A stretch of 64,000 bases of DNA. It comes from Candidatus Nitrospira kreftii (GTDB lineage Bacteria > Nitrospirota > Nitrospiria > Nitrospirales > Nitrospiraceae). Shown here in pieces: positions 46,657-56,967 of the stretch. Below the pieces are notes generated by a model. That model made no database searches and was not told where the DNA came from. It saw only the letters and a program-made list of their open reading frames with translations. The stretch is taken from positions 1,426,001 through 1,490,000 of the forward strand of contig CP047423.1 in NCBI GenBank assembly GCA_014058405.1, read 5' to 3'. Numbering within the stretch: position 1 is the first letter of the stretch; each line of letters begins with the position of its first letter. Made by a program: the position numbers and the translations under genes.

Positions 46657-48303
46657 TCATGAGGGTGAGGCCAATACTTTGGAAATGAGCGCCTGAGCTT
46701 CTTCCTGGATCCTCTTTAGATGTTCCTTCCCTTTGAAACTCTCCGCATAAAGCTTATACACATCTTCGGTCCCTGAGGGTCGGGCGGCGAACCAGCCGTT
46801 CTCGGTCACAACTTTCAAGCCACCAATCGCTGCACCGTTGCCAGGAGCCTTGGTGAGCATCGCCACAACTTTGTCACCGGCGAGCTCCGTGGCTTTGACT
46901 TGATCGGGTGAGAGCTTGGAGAGAATGGTTTTCTGCTCAGGTGTGGCGGGGGCGTCGATCCGTTCATACACCGGCTCGCCCAACTCCTTTGTGAGGTCAC
47001 GATATAACTCTGAGGGATCGCGGCCAGTCTTCGCCATCATCTCGGCGGCCAACAGATCCATAATGATCCCGTCCTTGTCGGTGGACCAGGCTGTGCCATC
47101 ATGTCGTAAGAACGATGCACCGGCGCTTTCCTCTCCACCGAAGCCAAGTGATCCATCAAGAAAGCCACTCACAAACCACTTGAATCCCACAGGCACTTCA
47201 ACCAGTTTCCGGTTGAGTTTGGCCGCGACTCGATCGATGAGACTGCTGCTGACTAACGTCTTGCCGATACCGGCATCGGACTTCCAGCCATCACGATTGG
47301 CGAAGAGGTAGGCAATCGAGACAGCAAGGTAATGATTTGGGTTCATCAGGCCCGAACGGGTGACGATCCCATGCCGATCGTTGTCGGCATCGTTCCCAAA
47401 CGCCACGTCGAAACGATCTTTTAGCGCGATGAGATTGGCCATGGCATACGGAGATGAGCAGTCCATGCGGATCTTGCCGTCCCAGTCCAATGGCATAAAT
47501 CGAAACGTTGGGTCGACTACCGTATTGACGATCTCGATGTTCAGTCCGTATCGCTCTGTAATGGGTTGCCAGTAGGCCACACCGGACCCACCGAGTGGAT
47601 CAATACCGAGCTTCAGTGGTGCCGATTTGATGACGTCCATCTTGAGGATCTTCCCCAGATCACCGACGTATGTATCGAGGTAGGCGTATCGGTGCGTTGT
47701 CGAAGCCTGTCGGGCTTGTTCAATCGGAAGCCGGTTACATCCGTGGAGTTTGTTCGTCAAAAGAGTATTGGCCCGGTCTTCAATCCACTTGGTGACCTGT
47801 GTGTCGGCGGGCCCTCCATGCGGTGGGTTGTACTTGATGCCCCCGTCCTCAGGTGGATTGTGTGAGGGGGTAATGACGATCCCATCGGCCAGGCCGAAGG
47901 TTCGGCCATGATTGTAGGTGAGAATCGCATGAGAGATGACCGGGGTCGGCGTGTAGCCATCATCCTGATCAATCATCACCGCGACGCCATTCGCTGCGAG
48001 GACTTCAAGGGTGGTCACAAAGGCCGGTTCGGAGAGCGCGTGCGTATCCTTGCCTAGATACAGTGGCCCGGTCGTCTGCTGTGCAGCTCGGTATTCGCAG
48101 ACGGCCTGTGTAACGGCGACGATATGGCTCTCATTGAAGCTTCGTTTCAATGAGGAGCCTCGATGTCCTGACGTACCGAATGAAACACGCTGGCCTCTAT
48201 CCGACGTATCCGGCTTCTCGGCCGAATACGCAGACACCAGTCTCGCTACGTCGACGAGGATTGACGAGGGGGCTGGTTGTCCGGCGAGATGATGAGGCTT
48301 CAT
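46657..48303 (-). CDS. pgm: Phosphoglucomutase, alpha-D-glucose type
   Basis: 548 aa, usual length. It interconverts glucose-1- and glucose-6-phosphate, linking to glycogen or sugar-nucleotide synthesis. The active Ser lies in [20 protein letters not shown], the magnesium loop in [13 protein letters not shown] and the substrate loops in [20 protein letters not shown] and [18 protein letters not shown]. Start at the ATG of 48303; no clear Shine-Dalgarno. Confidence 0.96.
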   Translation of the reverse strand: MKPHHLAGQPAPSSILVDVARLVSAYSAEKPDTSDRGQRVSFGTSGHRGSSLKRSFNESHIVAVTQAVCEYRAAQQTTGPLYLGKDTHALSEPAFVTTLEVLAANGVAVMIDQDDGYTPTPVISHAILTYNHGRTFGLADGIVITPSHNPPEDGGIKYNPPHGGPADTQVTKWIEDRANTLLTNKLHGCNRLPIEQARQASTTHRYAYLDTYVGDLGKILKMDVIKSAPLKLGIDPLGGSGVAYWQPITERYGLNIEIVNTVVDPTFRFMPLDWDGKIRMDCSSPYAMANLIALKDRFDVAFGNDADNDRHGIVTRSGLMNPNHYLAVSIAYLFANRDGWKSDAGIGKTLVSSSLIDRVAAKLNRKLVEVPVGFKWFVSGFLDGSLGFGGEESAGASFLRHDGTAWSTDKDGIIMDLLAAEMMAKTGRDPSELYRDLTKELGEPVYERIDAPATPEQKTILSKLSPDQVKATELAGDKVVAMLTKAPGNGAAIGGLKVVTENGWFAARPSGTEDVYKLYAESFKGKEHLKRIQEEAQALISKVLASPS

Positions 48304-48421
48304 AGGAAAAGGTGTAGTTCTATTATCCAGTCGCTGTCAACTCCTGAGAAGTTGAGTGAACACGAAAGCACCTACACATTCTGGACAATGGAGCGATCAT
48401 GGGGATGTTAGAAGTTAGAGT

Positions 48422-48440
48422 CCATCTTGTCTGAAGATGG
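48422..48440. promoter_or_regulatory. Small perfect inverted repeat between pgm and the AsmA-like gene
   Basis: CCATCTT (48422-48428) and AAGATGG (48434-48440) around 5 bases, with no T-run. It could be an operator or a leader hairpin for either divergent gene. Nothing else stands out in the 276-bp gap. Confidence 0.3.
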
Positions 48441-48579
48441 TGACGTTCGTATCGAAGGCAGTATCGATAACGGAAAAGATCATAGATAAATCCCTTATAG
48501 AACACTGAGTTGATAGATTTCGCAAGGGTGATCCGGTAAGATGTCCAAAAGGACTTGTACGTAGTGTGAAGGGGGTGGT

Positions 48580-51500
48580 GTGTCCCGTTTTCGACTTGCC
48601 TTGTTGATCATCCTCGTCTGTGTGGTTTTGGCCGGTGTCTTCCTTGCCTTCTCACGAGAGTTGACCGGCCAAGACTATCTCAAGGACTTTGTTCTTGAAC
48701 AACTCGAAGAGAGCCTGGGCCGAAAAATCGAGGTTCGTCGAGTCCGATTCATCGTCTTCCCGAGCATACGTACGGAACTTTCCGATATCACAATTCATGA
48801 CCCGCAGTCGGAGCAGGTGGTGTTGACGGCAAAACGGGTCGATCTCGTTCTGCGCCTCCTGCCGCTTCTCAAAAAACAAATCGTCGGGAAGCGATTGCTG
48901 ATCGAAGAGCCGAGGCTGACTCTTCGGCGGAATGAAGGTGGCCGTTGGAATATTTTTGAGGTGGCGGACGGCCAGGCTGATACCGACCGGGGAACGATGG
49001 ACATGATGGCCCGGACCTTCAGGGTTAAAGAAGCCAAGATTGCGAACGGCACGATCACGGTGATCGATGCGACGAGGTCCGATGGAATTCGATCGCTCAA
49101 GCTGGAACATGTCGAATTTGGTCTCTTGATCAGGCCGGAACGTGGTCAGGGAGAATTGCATGCATCGATCACTCATCAGAGCGCACAAGGGGCATCGGCT
49201 GTCTCTCTAAATGGCGTAATTAAACCAGCGGAACCACCGGTGTCTTTAACGGGTGAGGAGATGGGAGATCGCGTCTCAGGATATCAGTTCGAAGGGCATA
49301 TCGATGCGGCTGATCTGAGAATCCGTGAAGCGGCTGACTTTCTTGGTCCGAGACCGGTCTCAGAGCAGCTCCAGGGTGCCCTAAATCTCAAAAGTACGAT
49401 TCGAATGATGCCGGGAGTTGCCGGATATGACATGGTGTTATCCGATATGACTGCGGGCTTGGGCGGCATCACCTTGACAGGGCATGCCAATCTCGCAGGA
49501 GTGTTGACCCCCCAGCCTACCTTTTCCATCACGTTCTCCAGTGCTCCAGTGGCCGTTCGTAAGCTGCTGAATACGATTCCCCCGGATTGGATCCTTCCAC
49601 AGCTCCCCTCTTTGTTGGCGGATCACCAGATCGACGGGAACGTGCAGGTGATTCATGCCACGCTGACCGGCTCCGCGACGACTGGGCCGCACGTTTCGAC
49701 CACGGGGGAGTTCCGTCTTCGAGATGGGCAAGCTGTGATCGGTCGTGATCGTACGGCGGTGAAAGACTTGGCTGCGGTGGTCTTGGTGGAGACTGGACGT
49801 GTTCGAATCGCGAACGTAACCGGAAGCTATGGCGCGATGCATCTCACAGATGGAAAAGCAGACGTGTCGTTCCTTGAGGCAGGCCCATGGCTCGAGCTGG
49901 AGGTTACGGGAGAGATGGCAGCGGCGCATTTGGTCGAATTCCTTGCCAGGACCGTGAAGGCCGAGCCAGTCTCCCACTTCCTCGCTGGCATTCGTGACCC
50001 GGAAGGAACAGGACAGACGACGTTCCGTCTGGTGGGCCCGTTGGATCATGCCGATAAGATTACTTTTTCCGGTGGGGAGATTACAGCTCGCCAGGTGAGC
50101 CTGAACCATGCTGCGTTACCCGAACGGTTGACCGGGCTGCAAGGACGGTTCGTCTTGGCCGGCGGATCGACGCAGTTTGAGCAAGTCATCGGACATGTTG
50201 GGGGCACTGTCGTAGAGGTCCAAGGGGTGATTACCGGGGGAACGCCGAGCCTCTTTCAAGATTTTCTCATTCGCACGCGAGGTGATGCGTCCCAATTGGT
50301 GAGACTGTTCGGATCCACGTCCATCGAACCCGGTACGTTCGCGGGGACGCTCAGCTCCGCGGTGACATTGTCAGGTTCAACGACGAAGCCGCAGATTCGA
50401 GGCTCGCTCGTATTCGATGAAGCTAAGGTTGCACTTGGCCCACTGGAAAAACCCATCGGAGCTCACGCCACGGTAGAGTTTGATGGCATCCTTCCTCCGC
50501 GAAGCGGCGTGACCTTGGAGCGGCTGGAGCTCGTCTTTCCCAGGATCCACATTCCCATCAAGGGAACTATGCATCTTGGTGATCGCTTCATGATCAATAT
50601 GGCGGTGGCGACGAGAGGTTTGTCAGTCTCGAGTTTCCCAGAATGGGTCTCCAAAGCCGGGCTTGAAGCGGGCAACCTTGATGTCTCGATTGATATCAAG
50701 GGCAAAGGAACGGATTGGAAGGCGTGGAGAGTGACCGGGTGGATGGGGATGACGAATGGATTGATGGTCGTAAACGGAGTCGATGGGCATCTCCAAGACC
50801 TCTATGCTCGAGTACGCTTTGCACGCAACGAGATCGACCTCAAGCGGTTATCGTTCAAGCTTCAGGGGAGCGATCTTGCCGTAGAAGCCATGGTTCGAAA
50901 CTGGCTTGTGAAGCCTACCATCACCGGCAAGATTGAATCCAATCAGCTTGATTTGAGTTTGGTGATTCCAAAGGGTGGACGGTCTCCGATACGGGAATTC
51001 CTTGAAACCTTGGCGGCGACCAGTCAGCTGACGATGTCTGCAGCCGTCGCGAAGGGGCACTACCGACATATGAAGTTTGCCGCGCTGTCCGCTCGGATCA
51101 ATATTCAAGATGGCGTGCTTGATTTCGACCGTCTGTCAGGTGAGCTCATTCATGGTCATCTGGCCGGACGACTTGCTGTGCACCTCCCCCCTAAAGCACC
51201 GGCGGATATGGATCTCTCGTTTCGAGTGACAGGAGTGGAATTCGACGATCTGTTGAGACTGACCAACACTCAAGTCCATGGCGTGTCGGGGGAGACCCGT
51301 TTGAGTGGAGTGCTTCGCGGACACGGACGCAACCCTCATGGAATCTATCCTTCGCTAAATGGAAAAGTCGAGGTCCTGTTGGAAAATGGGCGTATCCTTA
51401 AATCGAATGAACGGGCGATATGGAAAATCATCAGTCTATTGAACGTTCCTGCAGTGTTGCAGGGAAAGGTAGATTTGGAAAAGGAGGGATTGCCGTATGA

Positions 51501-51939
51501 CAGAATTACCGCGACCGTCGCGATTCAAAACGGCATGTTCCAGACAGAAAATGTGATCATCGATAGCCCGATTCTCCGGATCACGGCGGCCGGGAATTAT
51601 GATTTGCCGACCGACCAGTTGGATCTTGCTGTTGCCGTAAGTCCGTTTGGGTCCTACTCGCAATTTCTCAAAACCATTCCACTCTTTGGTCGAATGATCG
51701 CGGGAGAGCGAAAGGGCGTAGCTACCGCAATGTTCACCGCGAAGGGAGCGATGGAAGATCCTGAGGTAACCTATCTCCCGGTGAAGTCCTTTGCCTCAGG
51801 GCTATCGGGATTGGCGCAACTTGCTGTCGATGTCCTCACGAATACCCTGACCCTTCCGATCGACCTTGTGGCACCCGATGAAGAAACCGGTATGAAGCCA
51901 AGAGATATTTCCCCCTCACCGGCTCCTGCCATTCCATGA
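48580..51939 (+). CDS. Large AsmA/DUF748-like inner-membrane-anchored protein
   Basis: 1119 aa from a GTG, with AAGGGGGTGG upstream. One N-terminal membrane helix (LALLIILVCVVLAGVFLAFS) is followed by the AsmA start pattern YLKDFVLEQLEESLGRKIEV. The rest is a long set of beta-strand repeats ending in an AsmA_2-like region (PYDRITATVAIQNGMFQTEN, AAGNYDLPTDQLDLAVAVSP) and a Pro-rich tail. AsmA-like proteins such as TamB and YhdP bridge the periplasm and carry lipids to the outer membrane. That role is likely here. Confidence 0.9.
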   Translation: MSRFRLALLIILVCVVLAGVFLAFSRELTGQDYLKDFVLEQLEESLGRKIEVRRVRFIVFPSIRTELSDITIHDPQSEQVVLTAKRVDLVLRLLPLLKKQIVGKRLLIEEPRLTLRRNEGGRWNIFEVADGQADTDRGTMDMMARTFRVKEAKIANGTITVIDATRSDGIRSLKLEHVEFGLLIRPERGQGELHASITHQSAQGASAVSLNGVIKPAEPPVSLTGEEMGDRVSGYQFEGHIDAADLRIREAADFLGPRPVSEQLQGALNLKSTIRMMPGVAGYDMVLSDMTAGLGGITLTGHANLAGVLTPQPTFSITFSSAPVAVRKLLNTIPPDWILPQLPSLLADHQIDGNVQVIHATLTGSATTGPHVSTTGEFRLRDGQAVIGRDRTAVKDLAAVVLVETGRVRIANVTGSYGAMHLTDGKADVSFLEAGPWLELEVTGEMAAAHLVEFLARTVKAEPVSHFLAGIRDPEGTGQTTFRLVGPLDHADKITFSGGEITARQVSLNHAALPERLTGLQGRFVLAGGSTQFEQVIGHVGGTVVEVQGVITGGTPSLFQDFLIRTRGDASQLVRLFGSTSIEPGTFAGTLSSAVTLSGSTTKPQIRGSLVFDEAKVALGPLEKPIGAHATVEFDGILPPRSGVTLERLELVFPRIHIPIKGTMHLGDRFMINMAVATRGLSVSSFPEWVSKAGLEAGNLDVSIDIKGKGTDWKAWRVTGWMGMTNGLMVVNGVDGHLQDLYARVRFARNEIDLKRLSFKLQGSDLAVEAMVRNWLVKPTITGKIESNQLDLSLVIPKGGRSPIREFLETLAATSQLTMSAAVAKGHYRHMKFAALSARINIQDGVLDFDRLSGELIHGHLAGRLAVHLPPKAPADMDLSFRVTGVEFDDLLRLTNTQVHGVSGETRLSGVLRGHGRNPHGIYPSLNGKVEVLLENGRILKSNERAIWKIISLLNVPAVLQGKVDLEKEGLPYDRITATVAIQNGMFQTENVIIDSPILRITAAGNYDLPTDQLDLAVAVSPFGSYSQFLKTIPLFGRMIAGERKGVATAMFTAKGAMEDPEVTYLPVKSFASGLSGLAQLAVDVLTNTLTLPIDLVAPDEETGMKPRDISPSPAPAIP

Positions 51940-51952
51940 TCGATCTCGATTC

Positions 51953-51981
51953 TTGACCGACCCCCGAACGCATGTTAGCAT
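51953..51981 (+). promoter_or_regulatory. Sigma-70 type promoter ahead of the M24 peptidase
   Basis: TTGACC (51953-51958), 17 bases, then TAGCAT (51976-51981). It leaves a leader of about 160 bases before the start at 52149. Confidence 0.5.
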
Positions 51982-52148
51982 CACGGCTACGATGCCGAAC
52001 ATACTCGCTGGTTTGGTCCCTATGGTAAGAGGCCTCAGTCTACCCCAGAGCGCGCGTCGAGCATCTTCACTGGATGGGCATTGCCATGCATCCATCCTGA
52101 GCATGTTCTCCATGTCTTGCCGGTTGCCGTGAGTCCGGTCAGCCATCT

Positions 52149-53297
52149 ATGAAACGCACCACAACCTCCCACGCAGAAGCGGCGACTCTATTTATTGCTG
52201 CCAGCGAGCACGACTCGAATTTGTACTATGCGACGCGATTTATTGCCCCGGACTCCTTTATCTATTTCGAAGTCAAGGGAGAGCGGTTGATGGTCATGAG
52301 CGATCTTGAAATGGATCGCGCCAAGACCCAGGCTTCAGTGGATCGCGTGCTCTCCTACTCCGAAATCGAGCGAAAGGCCAAGAAACAAGGGATCAAGGAA
52401 CCGACGACGATCGACATTGTGAATATCGTCTTAAAAGAGTTCAAAGCCCGTCGACTGTTGGTGCCTGCTAATTTCCCTTTCATTTATGCTACGCGATTAC
52501 AGGAATTGGGGTATAGCCTCAAGCCGAAGCGCGATCCTTTTTACGAGCAGCGTGTCATAAAAAGTGCGGAGGAAGTTCAGCAGATTGAGCTGTCTCAGCG
52601 GGCCACTGAAGAGGCCGTCACTTCAGCCCACGATCTGCTTCGGGAGGCAACTATTCGAGATGGAGAACTTTGGTGTAACGGAGCCGTCTTGACTTCTGAA
52701 CGGGTCAAGCAGCTCATCAACGTCGAACTCATGAAGCGCAACTGTGTGGCCCAGCATACGATCGTGGCAGGAGGCGAACAAGCCTGTGATCCGCACAATG
52801 AGGGAAGCGGACCGCTGCCGGCCAACCGTAGCATCATTTTTGACGTATTCCCACGATCTGCCACAAGCCGCTATTTTGCCGACATGTCGCGTACAGTGAT
52901 TCGTGGAACGGCGAGCCCGGAGTTGAAGCGGTTGTATGGGGCCGTGAAGGACGCTCAGGAAGAGGCGATCACCAAGATCAAAGACGGCGCCGATGGAATG
53001 AAAATCCATCAAGGCATCTGCTCGCGTTTTGAAAAGGCCGGATATAAGACTGGTTTGGTGAACGGACGGATGCAGGGCTATTTCCATGGGACAGGGCATG
53101 GGGTGGGACTCGATATCCATGAAGCACCCCGTATCAGCCGAACGGGCTCTCTTCTCCAAGAAGGGCACGTTGTCACAGTCGAACCAGGGCTGTATTATCC
53201 AGGACTGGGAGCGGTTCGAATCGAGGACATGGTGTTAGTCACGAAAGACGGCTGCCGCAATCTCACCAATTTTCCGAAAATCTTCGAGCTCGAATAG
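52149..53297 (+). CDS. M24-family Xaa-Pro aminopeptidase
   Basis: 382 aa. The creatinase-like N-domain (about 1-140) is followed by a pita-bread catalytic domain. Expected metal ligands are there: Asp in IFDVFPRS, Asp in FADMSRTVI, His in FHGTGHGVGLD, Glu in VEPGLYYPG and Glu in VRIEDMVLV. It trims N-terminal residues before proline or acts on related dipeptides; exact preference is unclear. It is not beside other peptidases. Start ATG at 52149 has no strong Shine-Dalgarno. Confidence 0.9.
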   Translation: MKRTTTSHAEAATLFIAASEHDSNLYYATRFIAPDSFIYFEVKGERLMVMSDLEMDRAKTQASVDRVLSYSEIERKAKKQGIKEPTTIDIVNIVLKEFKARRLLVPANFPFIYATRLQELGYSLKPKRDPFYEQRVIKSAEEVQQIELSQRATEEAVTSAHDLLREATIRDGELWCNGAVLTSERVKQLINVELMKRNCVAQHTIVAGGEQACDPHNEGSGPLPANRSIIFDVFPRSATSRYFADMSRTVIRGTASPELKRLYGAVKDAQEEAITKIKDGADGMKIHQGICSRFEKAGYKTGLVNGRMQGYFHGTGHGVGLDIHEAPRISRTGSLLQEGHVVTVEPGLYYPGLGAVRIEDMVLVTKDGCRNLTNFPKIFELE

Positions 53298-53596
53298 GTT
53301 GCTTTAGGACTCACGTTTTCCCCACGATGGTTCTAGATCGGCGTATCACGGCGAGTGACATCCAATGTCTTATTCCTTCCACGTTCTAGATGATGTTGCC
53401 ACGGCTGACTTGGCGTTTAATGTTTCCGGTGAGTTCCCTCCACTAGAACGGTCTCACAAAAGAAGTGGGTTCATCTATAAGAATATTCGGAGGCCGTCGA
53501 ATCGGTTGATCGTGCAGGAATTACGAAAACAGTGGAGGAATTGCGTCCGATCGGGAATATAAAGGGGTAGCAACTCACCGTCGCAGGGTTGTATCC

Positions 53597-53947
53597 ATGG
53601 AACAACGAAAGGACACTCGGTTTCCGGTTGAATTTCGAAGCTCATTCAGCTCGGCGAATGTGGTAGCGGGGGATGGCACTCTCAACGATCTTTCCATTCG
53701 TGGTTGCCGTGTCTTTAGCCTCATCGACGTGAAGCCTGGGACGGTCCTCAAGTTGCACATCCATGCATCCGAGGACGAACCTCCCATCCAGATTTCCCAA
53801 TCCGTCGTGCGATGGTGTCGATCCGGCAGTTTTGGCTGCGAATTTGTCAATCTCAGTCCAGATGAATGGGCCAGGCTCCATCATGTGATTAGAGAGTTAG
53901 AGCAGCATCCGTTCCAGCGACACCACGACGACACCGAAGTCGCATGA
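53597..53947 (+). CDS. Single-domain PilZ protein
   Basis: 116 aa. The cyclic-di-GMP motifs are intact: RKDTRFPVEF (RxxxR) at 4-13 and LNDLSIRGCRVFSLIDVKPG with DxSxxG at about 30. RWCRSGSFGCEFVNLSPDEW closes the barrel. It may transmit cyclic-di-GMP levels to surface or motility machinery, whose genes are not in the window. It is better conserved than the PilZ protein at 21.1 kb. About 300 bp with nothing recognisable separate it from the M24 gene. Confidence 0.88.
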   Translation: MEQRKDTRFPVEFRSSFSSANVVAGDGTLNDLSIRGCRVFSLIDVKPGTVLKLHIHASEDEPPIQISQSVVRWCRSGSFGCEFVNLSPDEWARLHHVIRELEQHPFQRHHDDTEVA

Positions 53948-54098
53948 TTTCTTGAGCCACTCTCTTCAGTGATTCAGTTTCCACGCAGTTCTGCTGATAG
54001 GACAAAGCAAGGAGTCCACTACCCAGGATATCTGTACCACGACCATCAGATCATGAGGACAAAAGCGGCGTCGATCTGGAAGTCCAATAGCCAAAGTG

Positions 54099-55514
54099 CT
54101 ATGCCGCTTTGGCAGCTCGGCGTTTCGCCACTTGTCCCAAGATGTCTAACGCGGCGATTCGGTAGGCTTCCGCGTAGGTCGGAAAATTGAAGATGTTGTC
54201 GATGAACGATTCGACCGTGGCAGAACTTTGGAGAGCCAATTGTCCGAGATGTACCAGTTCGGTGGCTGAATCTCCAACCACCTGGACCCCAAGGAGGTGC
54301 TCACCTTCAGGATCAGCCACCATCTTCAGTAAGCCGTGGCCTGCCCCTGATATTTGAGCGCGCGCAATTTCTTCAAACTTCGCCCGTCCGATCAACGGAT
54401 CCCGATATCGTTCCTGCGCACTCTTTTCATCAAGGCCAATGCTTCCCATTTCCGGAATCGTATAGATTCCCAGTGGAATGGTTGAGGCTGCGTCACCGAT
54501 CGGGAGATTGAGGGCGTGGCGGACGGCGCGCCGACCTTCTTCCATGGCCTTAGAGGCAAGCGCCGGGCCCTCAGCCATATCGCCGACCGCATAGATGTGG
54601 GTAACCTCCGTCTGGCAATACTGATTCGTGGGAATGAGGCCTTTCTCTGAAACGGTGATTCTCGATGCCGAGAGATCGAGGTCTTCGACGTTCGCTTGCC
54701 GTCCAAGGGCAACGAGCATTTTCTCGCTACAGATTTTGGTGCCATCGTTCAACACAGTGACGACGTGAGCAACGTCGTCCCAGCAAACCTCCGCAATCTG
54801 GCATTTGCCGAGGTAGCGGCCACCATGACGCTCAAAACTCTGTAGAAACTGGCTGACAAGTTCACGATCCATGAATGGCAAGGGGTACTGAGCACGATCG
54901 ATCAGAGTCACCTCCACGCCCAGCAGTGCGAAGATGGAGGCATACTCACACGCGATGACACCGCCTCCGATGACGGCCAATGACTGAGGTAAGTACATCA
55001 TGGAAAGGAGTGAATCGCTGTCCAGAATGTGTTCATGGTCGATAGGGAATTCCTTTGGGGCTCTGGGACGGGATCCAGTGGCGATCACAATGGTATCGGC
55101 CGTGAATTGTTGCCGTGCTCCATCAACGGTTTGCATCTCGATGATGTGTTCGTTTAGGAAGCGTGCACGCCCATGCAGCAACGAAATGCCGTTCCGGCGG
55201 AGCTGTTGACTCATGAAGGAATCGTGTGCCTGAACGACATTTTCAAGCCGACTTAAGAGAGTGGCGATCTGAGTATCGGGTTTGAGGGTAAATTGGAGCG
55301 CCTCGCCGGCCCGCTTGAGTTGGTCGAGGTGGAGGGCGCTTTCTCTCAGTGTTTTGCTGGGAATTGTCCCACGATAGACACAGCTGCCGCCGATCCCGCG
55401 TTCTCGTTCGATCAGGGCAACGCGTTTTCCTGCCTTCGCCCCTTGGACGGCCGCCTTTTGACCGGCAGGGCCGGCTCCAATGACGATAATATCGAATGCC
55501 ACGGGTGTGCTCAT
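54099..55514 (-). CDS. sthA: Soluble pyridine nucleotide transhydrogenase
   Basis: 471 aa flavoprotein. FAD site IIVIGAGPAGQKAAVQGAKA, then GIGGSCVYRGTIPSKTLRES, in which the second redox Cys of related disulphide reductases is replaced by Thr, as in SthA. NAD site SLAVIGGGVIACEYASIFAL and dimer-domain IYTIPEMGSIG follow. It shifts reducing equivalents between NADPH and NADH. Its ATG overlaps the stop of the HDOD gene in ATGA, so the two are translated together. Confidence 0.93.
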   Translation of the reverse strand: MSTPVAFDIIVIGAGPAGQKAAVQGAKAGKRVALIERERGIGGSCVYRGTIPSKTLRESALHLDQLKRAGEALQFTLKPDTQIATLLSRLENVVQAHDSFMSQQLRRNGISLLHGRARFLNEHIIEMQTVDGARQQFTADTIVIATGSRPRAPKEFPIDHEHILDSDSLLSMMYLPQSLAVIGGGVIACEYASIFALLGVEVTLIDRAQYPLPFMDRELVSQFLQSFERHGGRYLGKCQIAEVCWDDVAHVVTVLNDGTKICSEKMLVALGRQANVEDLDLSASRITVSEKGLIPTNQYCQTEVTHIYAVGDMAEGPALASKAMEEGRRAVRHALNLPIGDAASTIPLGIYTIPEMGSIGLDEKSAQERYRDPLIGRAKFEEIARAQISGAGHGLLKMVADPEGEHLLGVQVVGDSATELVHLGQLALQSSATVESFIDNIFNFPTYAEAYRIAALDILGQVAKRRAAKAA

Positions 55515-56374
55515 AGATTTAACGCATTCACCACCGCCAATACCTGGTCTTTCGTGGTTAATAGCTGGTCAATGTCGTTAGGATACAGGTTTAATTCCGC
55601 AAAGGCCGGTTGCGTACGAAGTGACTCCTCCGGCAGGTCCTCTGGTGCCAGCACATGACTTGCGAGTCTATCGGAGGTGCACGTGAGTAAGCACTCCTGA
55701 CGGAATGATTCGGCATGATCGTAATCGTCGTAGTATTGAATGGCCGTTGCAACTTGTTTGGGCAGGCCCCATTTCTCAGCAATGAGGGTGCCGACACGAG
55801 AATGATACCCATCGATCCAGCCGTATAGGATCGCTTTCTCAAGGGTGAGACGCTGCGCCTCTGCGAGTGTCGTTGCTGTTTGCAAAACGACCGGTTTCCC
55901 GATTTCGTGCAGCAGCCCACAGAGATACGCGCTTTCGACGTTGACACGCCTCATGCGGGCAACTTCTTTGGCAAAAGCCCCGCTCGCCAGAGAGTGACGC
56001 CACAGACGCTTCACATCATCTTCATGTCCTGGTGCCTTAAACACGCCTGATTTGAGCGATGCCGTAAAGGCAATCTCTGACAGCAAGGTAATACCCAGCA
56101 TGGCCACCGCATGTTGGAGAGAGACAACGGGGGTGCGTGGCATGTAAGCCGGGGAGTTGGCGATTCGTAGAACATGTGCAGCGAGTGCTTGGTCTTGGTG
56201 AATCAATGCTGAGAGCTTTGCCGCATCGGCGGCTGGATCTGATGCCAAGGCCATCACCTGACCGGCTGCTCGCGGAAGTAGGGGGAGCTCAATCTCACCG
56301 GTCTCAATTTTTTGAATTAATGACTGTTCCAGCCGCTCAATTGAGGTGGTTGCCGATTGTATTTCCGGTGCCAT
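55511..56374 (-). CDS. HDOD-domain signalling protein
   Basis: 287 aa from the ATG at 56374; GGAGGAG is nine bases upstream, and a TTG at 56392 would only add six residues. HDOD domain at about 25-230: LPLLPRAAGQVMALASDPAA, LIHQDQALAAHVLRIANSPA, VSLQHAVAMLGITLLSEIAF and YLCGLLHEIGKPVVL with a partly kept HD pair. HDOD proteins sit in many signalling paths without proven enzyme activity. Overlap with sthA suggests a link to redox state, which is inference. Confidence 0.9.
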   Translation of the reverse strand: MAPEIQSATTSIERLEQSLIQKIETGEIELPLLPRAAGQVMALASDPAADAAKLSALIHQDQALAAHVLRIANSPAYMPRTPVVSLQHAVAMLGITLLSEIAFTASLKSGVFKAPGHEDDVKRLWRHSLASGAFAKEVARMRRVNVESAYLCGLLHEIGKPVVLQTATTLAEAQRLTLEKAILYGWIDGYHSRVGTLIAEKWGLPKQVATAIQYYDDYDHAESFRQECLLTCTSDRLASHVLAPEDLPEESLRTQPAFAELNLYPNDIDQLLTTKDQVLAVVNALNL

Positions 56375-56451
56375 AGAAGCGGACTCCTCCAACGAGAGTC
56401 GGTCGGTTACGACACCTTTCTCGGCTGAACCCGGATGAAAGTTTAGCGGTC

Positions 56452-56480
56452 GTGACTTTGGGAAGGTGGCAGATTATACT
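56452..56480 (+). promoter_or_regulatory. Sigma-70 type promoter ahead of the coiled-coil protein
   Basis: GTGACT (56452-56457), 17 bases, TATACT (56475-56480). The start codon at 56505 leaves a short leader that contains GGGAGGGGGGAG. Confidence 0.5.
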
Positions 56481-56504
56481 CCATCGTCTTAGGGAGGGGG
56501 GAGT

Positions 56505-56942
56505 ATGAGTCGAAGTTCGATCATGGTAATCGCCGCAATTTTAGCCGTCGTGGGAATAACACCTGCACCAAGAATAGCAGCTGAACCCACCTCGAGCGCC
56601 GACAAGGTTGTGAAGGAAGCTCAGGAAACGGTTGAGGCAACCAGGGAATATACGGCTCAGCAGAAGGAGATCTTTCAGCGGAAGGCACAAGAGGAATTGG
56701 TGGCTATTCAGGAGCAAATTCTCGGGTTGCGGGGGAAGATTGCAAAGGCCTCGGAGTCCACACGGGGAGATCTTCAGAAGTCGCTCAATGAGCTGGAAAA
56801 AAAGAAAGACGGTGTTAAAGAGAAATTAGATGAATTGAAAAGCACCGGGGACGCCAAGTGGCACGAGCTACGAGAAGGGATGCATGCTGCCCTGAACGAA
56901 CTTAAGTATTCGTACCGGAAACTGCTTTCTCATTTGCCGTAA
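56505..56942 (+). CDS. Exported coiled-coil protein of unknown function
   Basis: 145 aa with a very strong ribosome site. Signal peptide (SIMVIAAILAVVGITPAPRI) ends near residue 26. The rest is a single long charged helix with heptads (KEIFQRKAQEELVAIQEQIL, LQKSLNELEKKKDGVKEKLD). Such small periplasmic helical proteins are often stress chaperones or spacers, but nothing proves it here. A cupin gene follows by 25 bp on the same strand. Confidence 0.75.
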   Translation: MSRSSIMVIAAILAVVGITPAPRIAAEPTSSADKVVKEAQETVEATREYTAQQKEIFQRKAQEELVAIQEQILGLRGKIAKASESTRGDLQKSLNELEKKKDGVKEKLDELKSTGDAKWHELREGMHAALNELKYSYRKLLSHLP

Positions 56943-56967
56943 TCACCTAGATTGTGGAGTATTTGAG

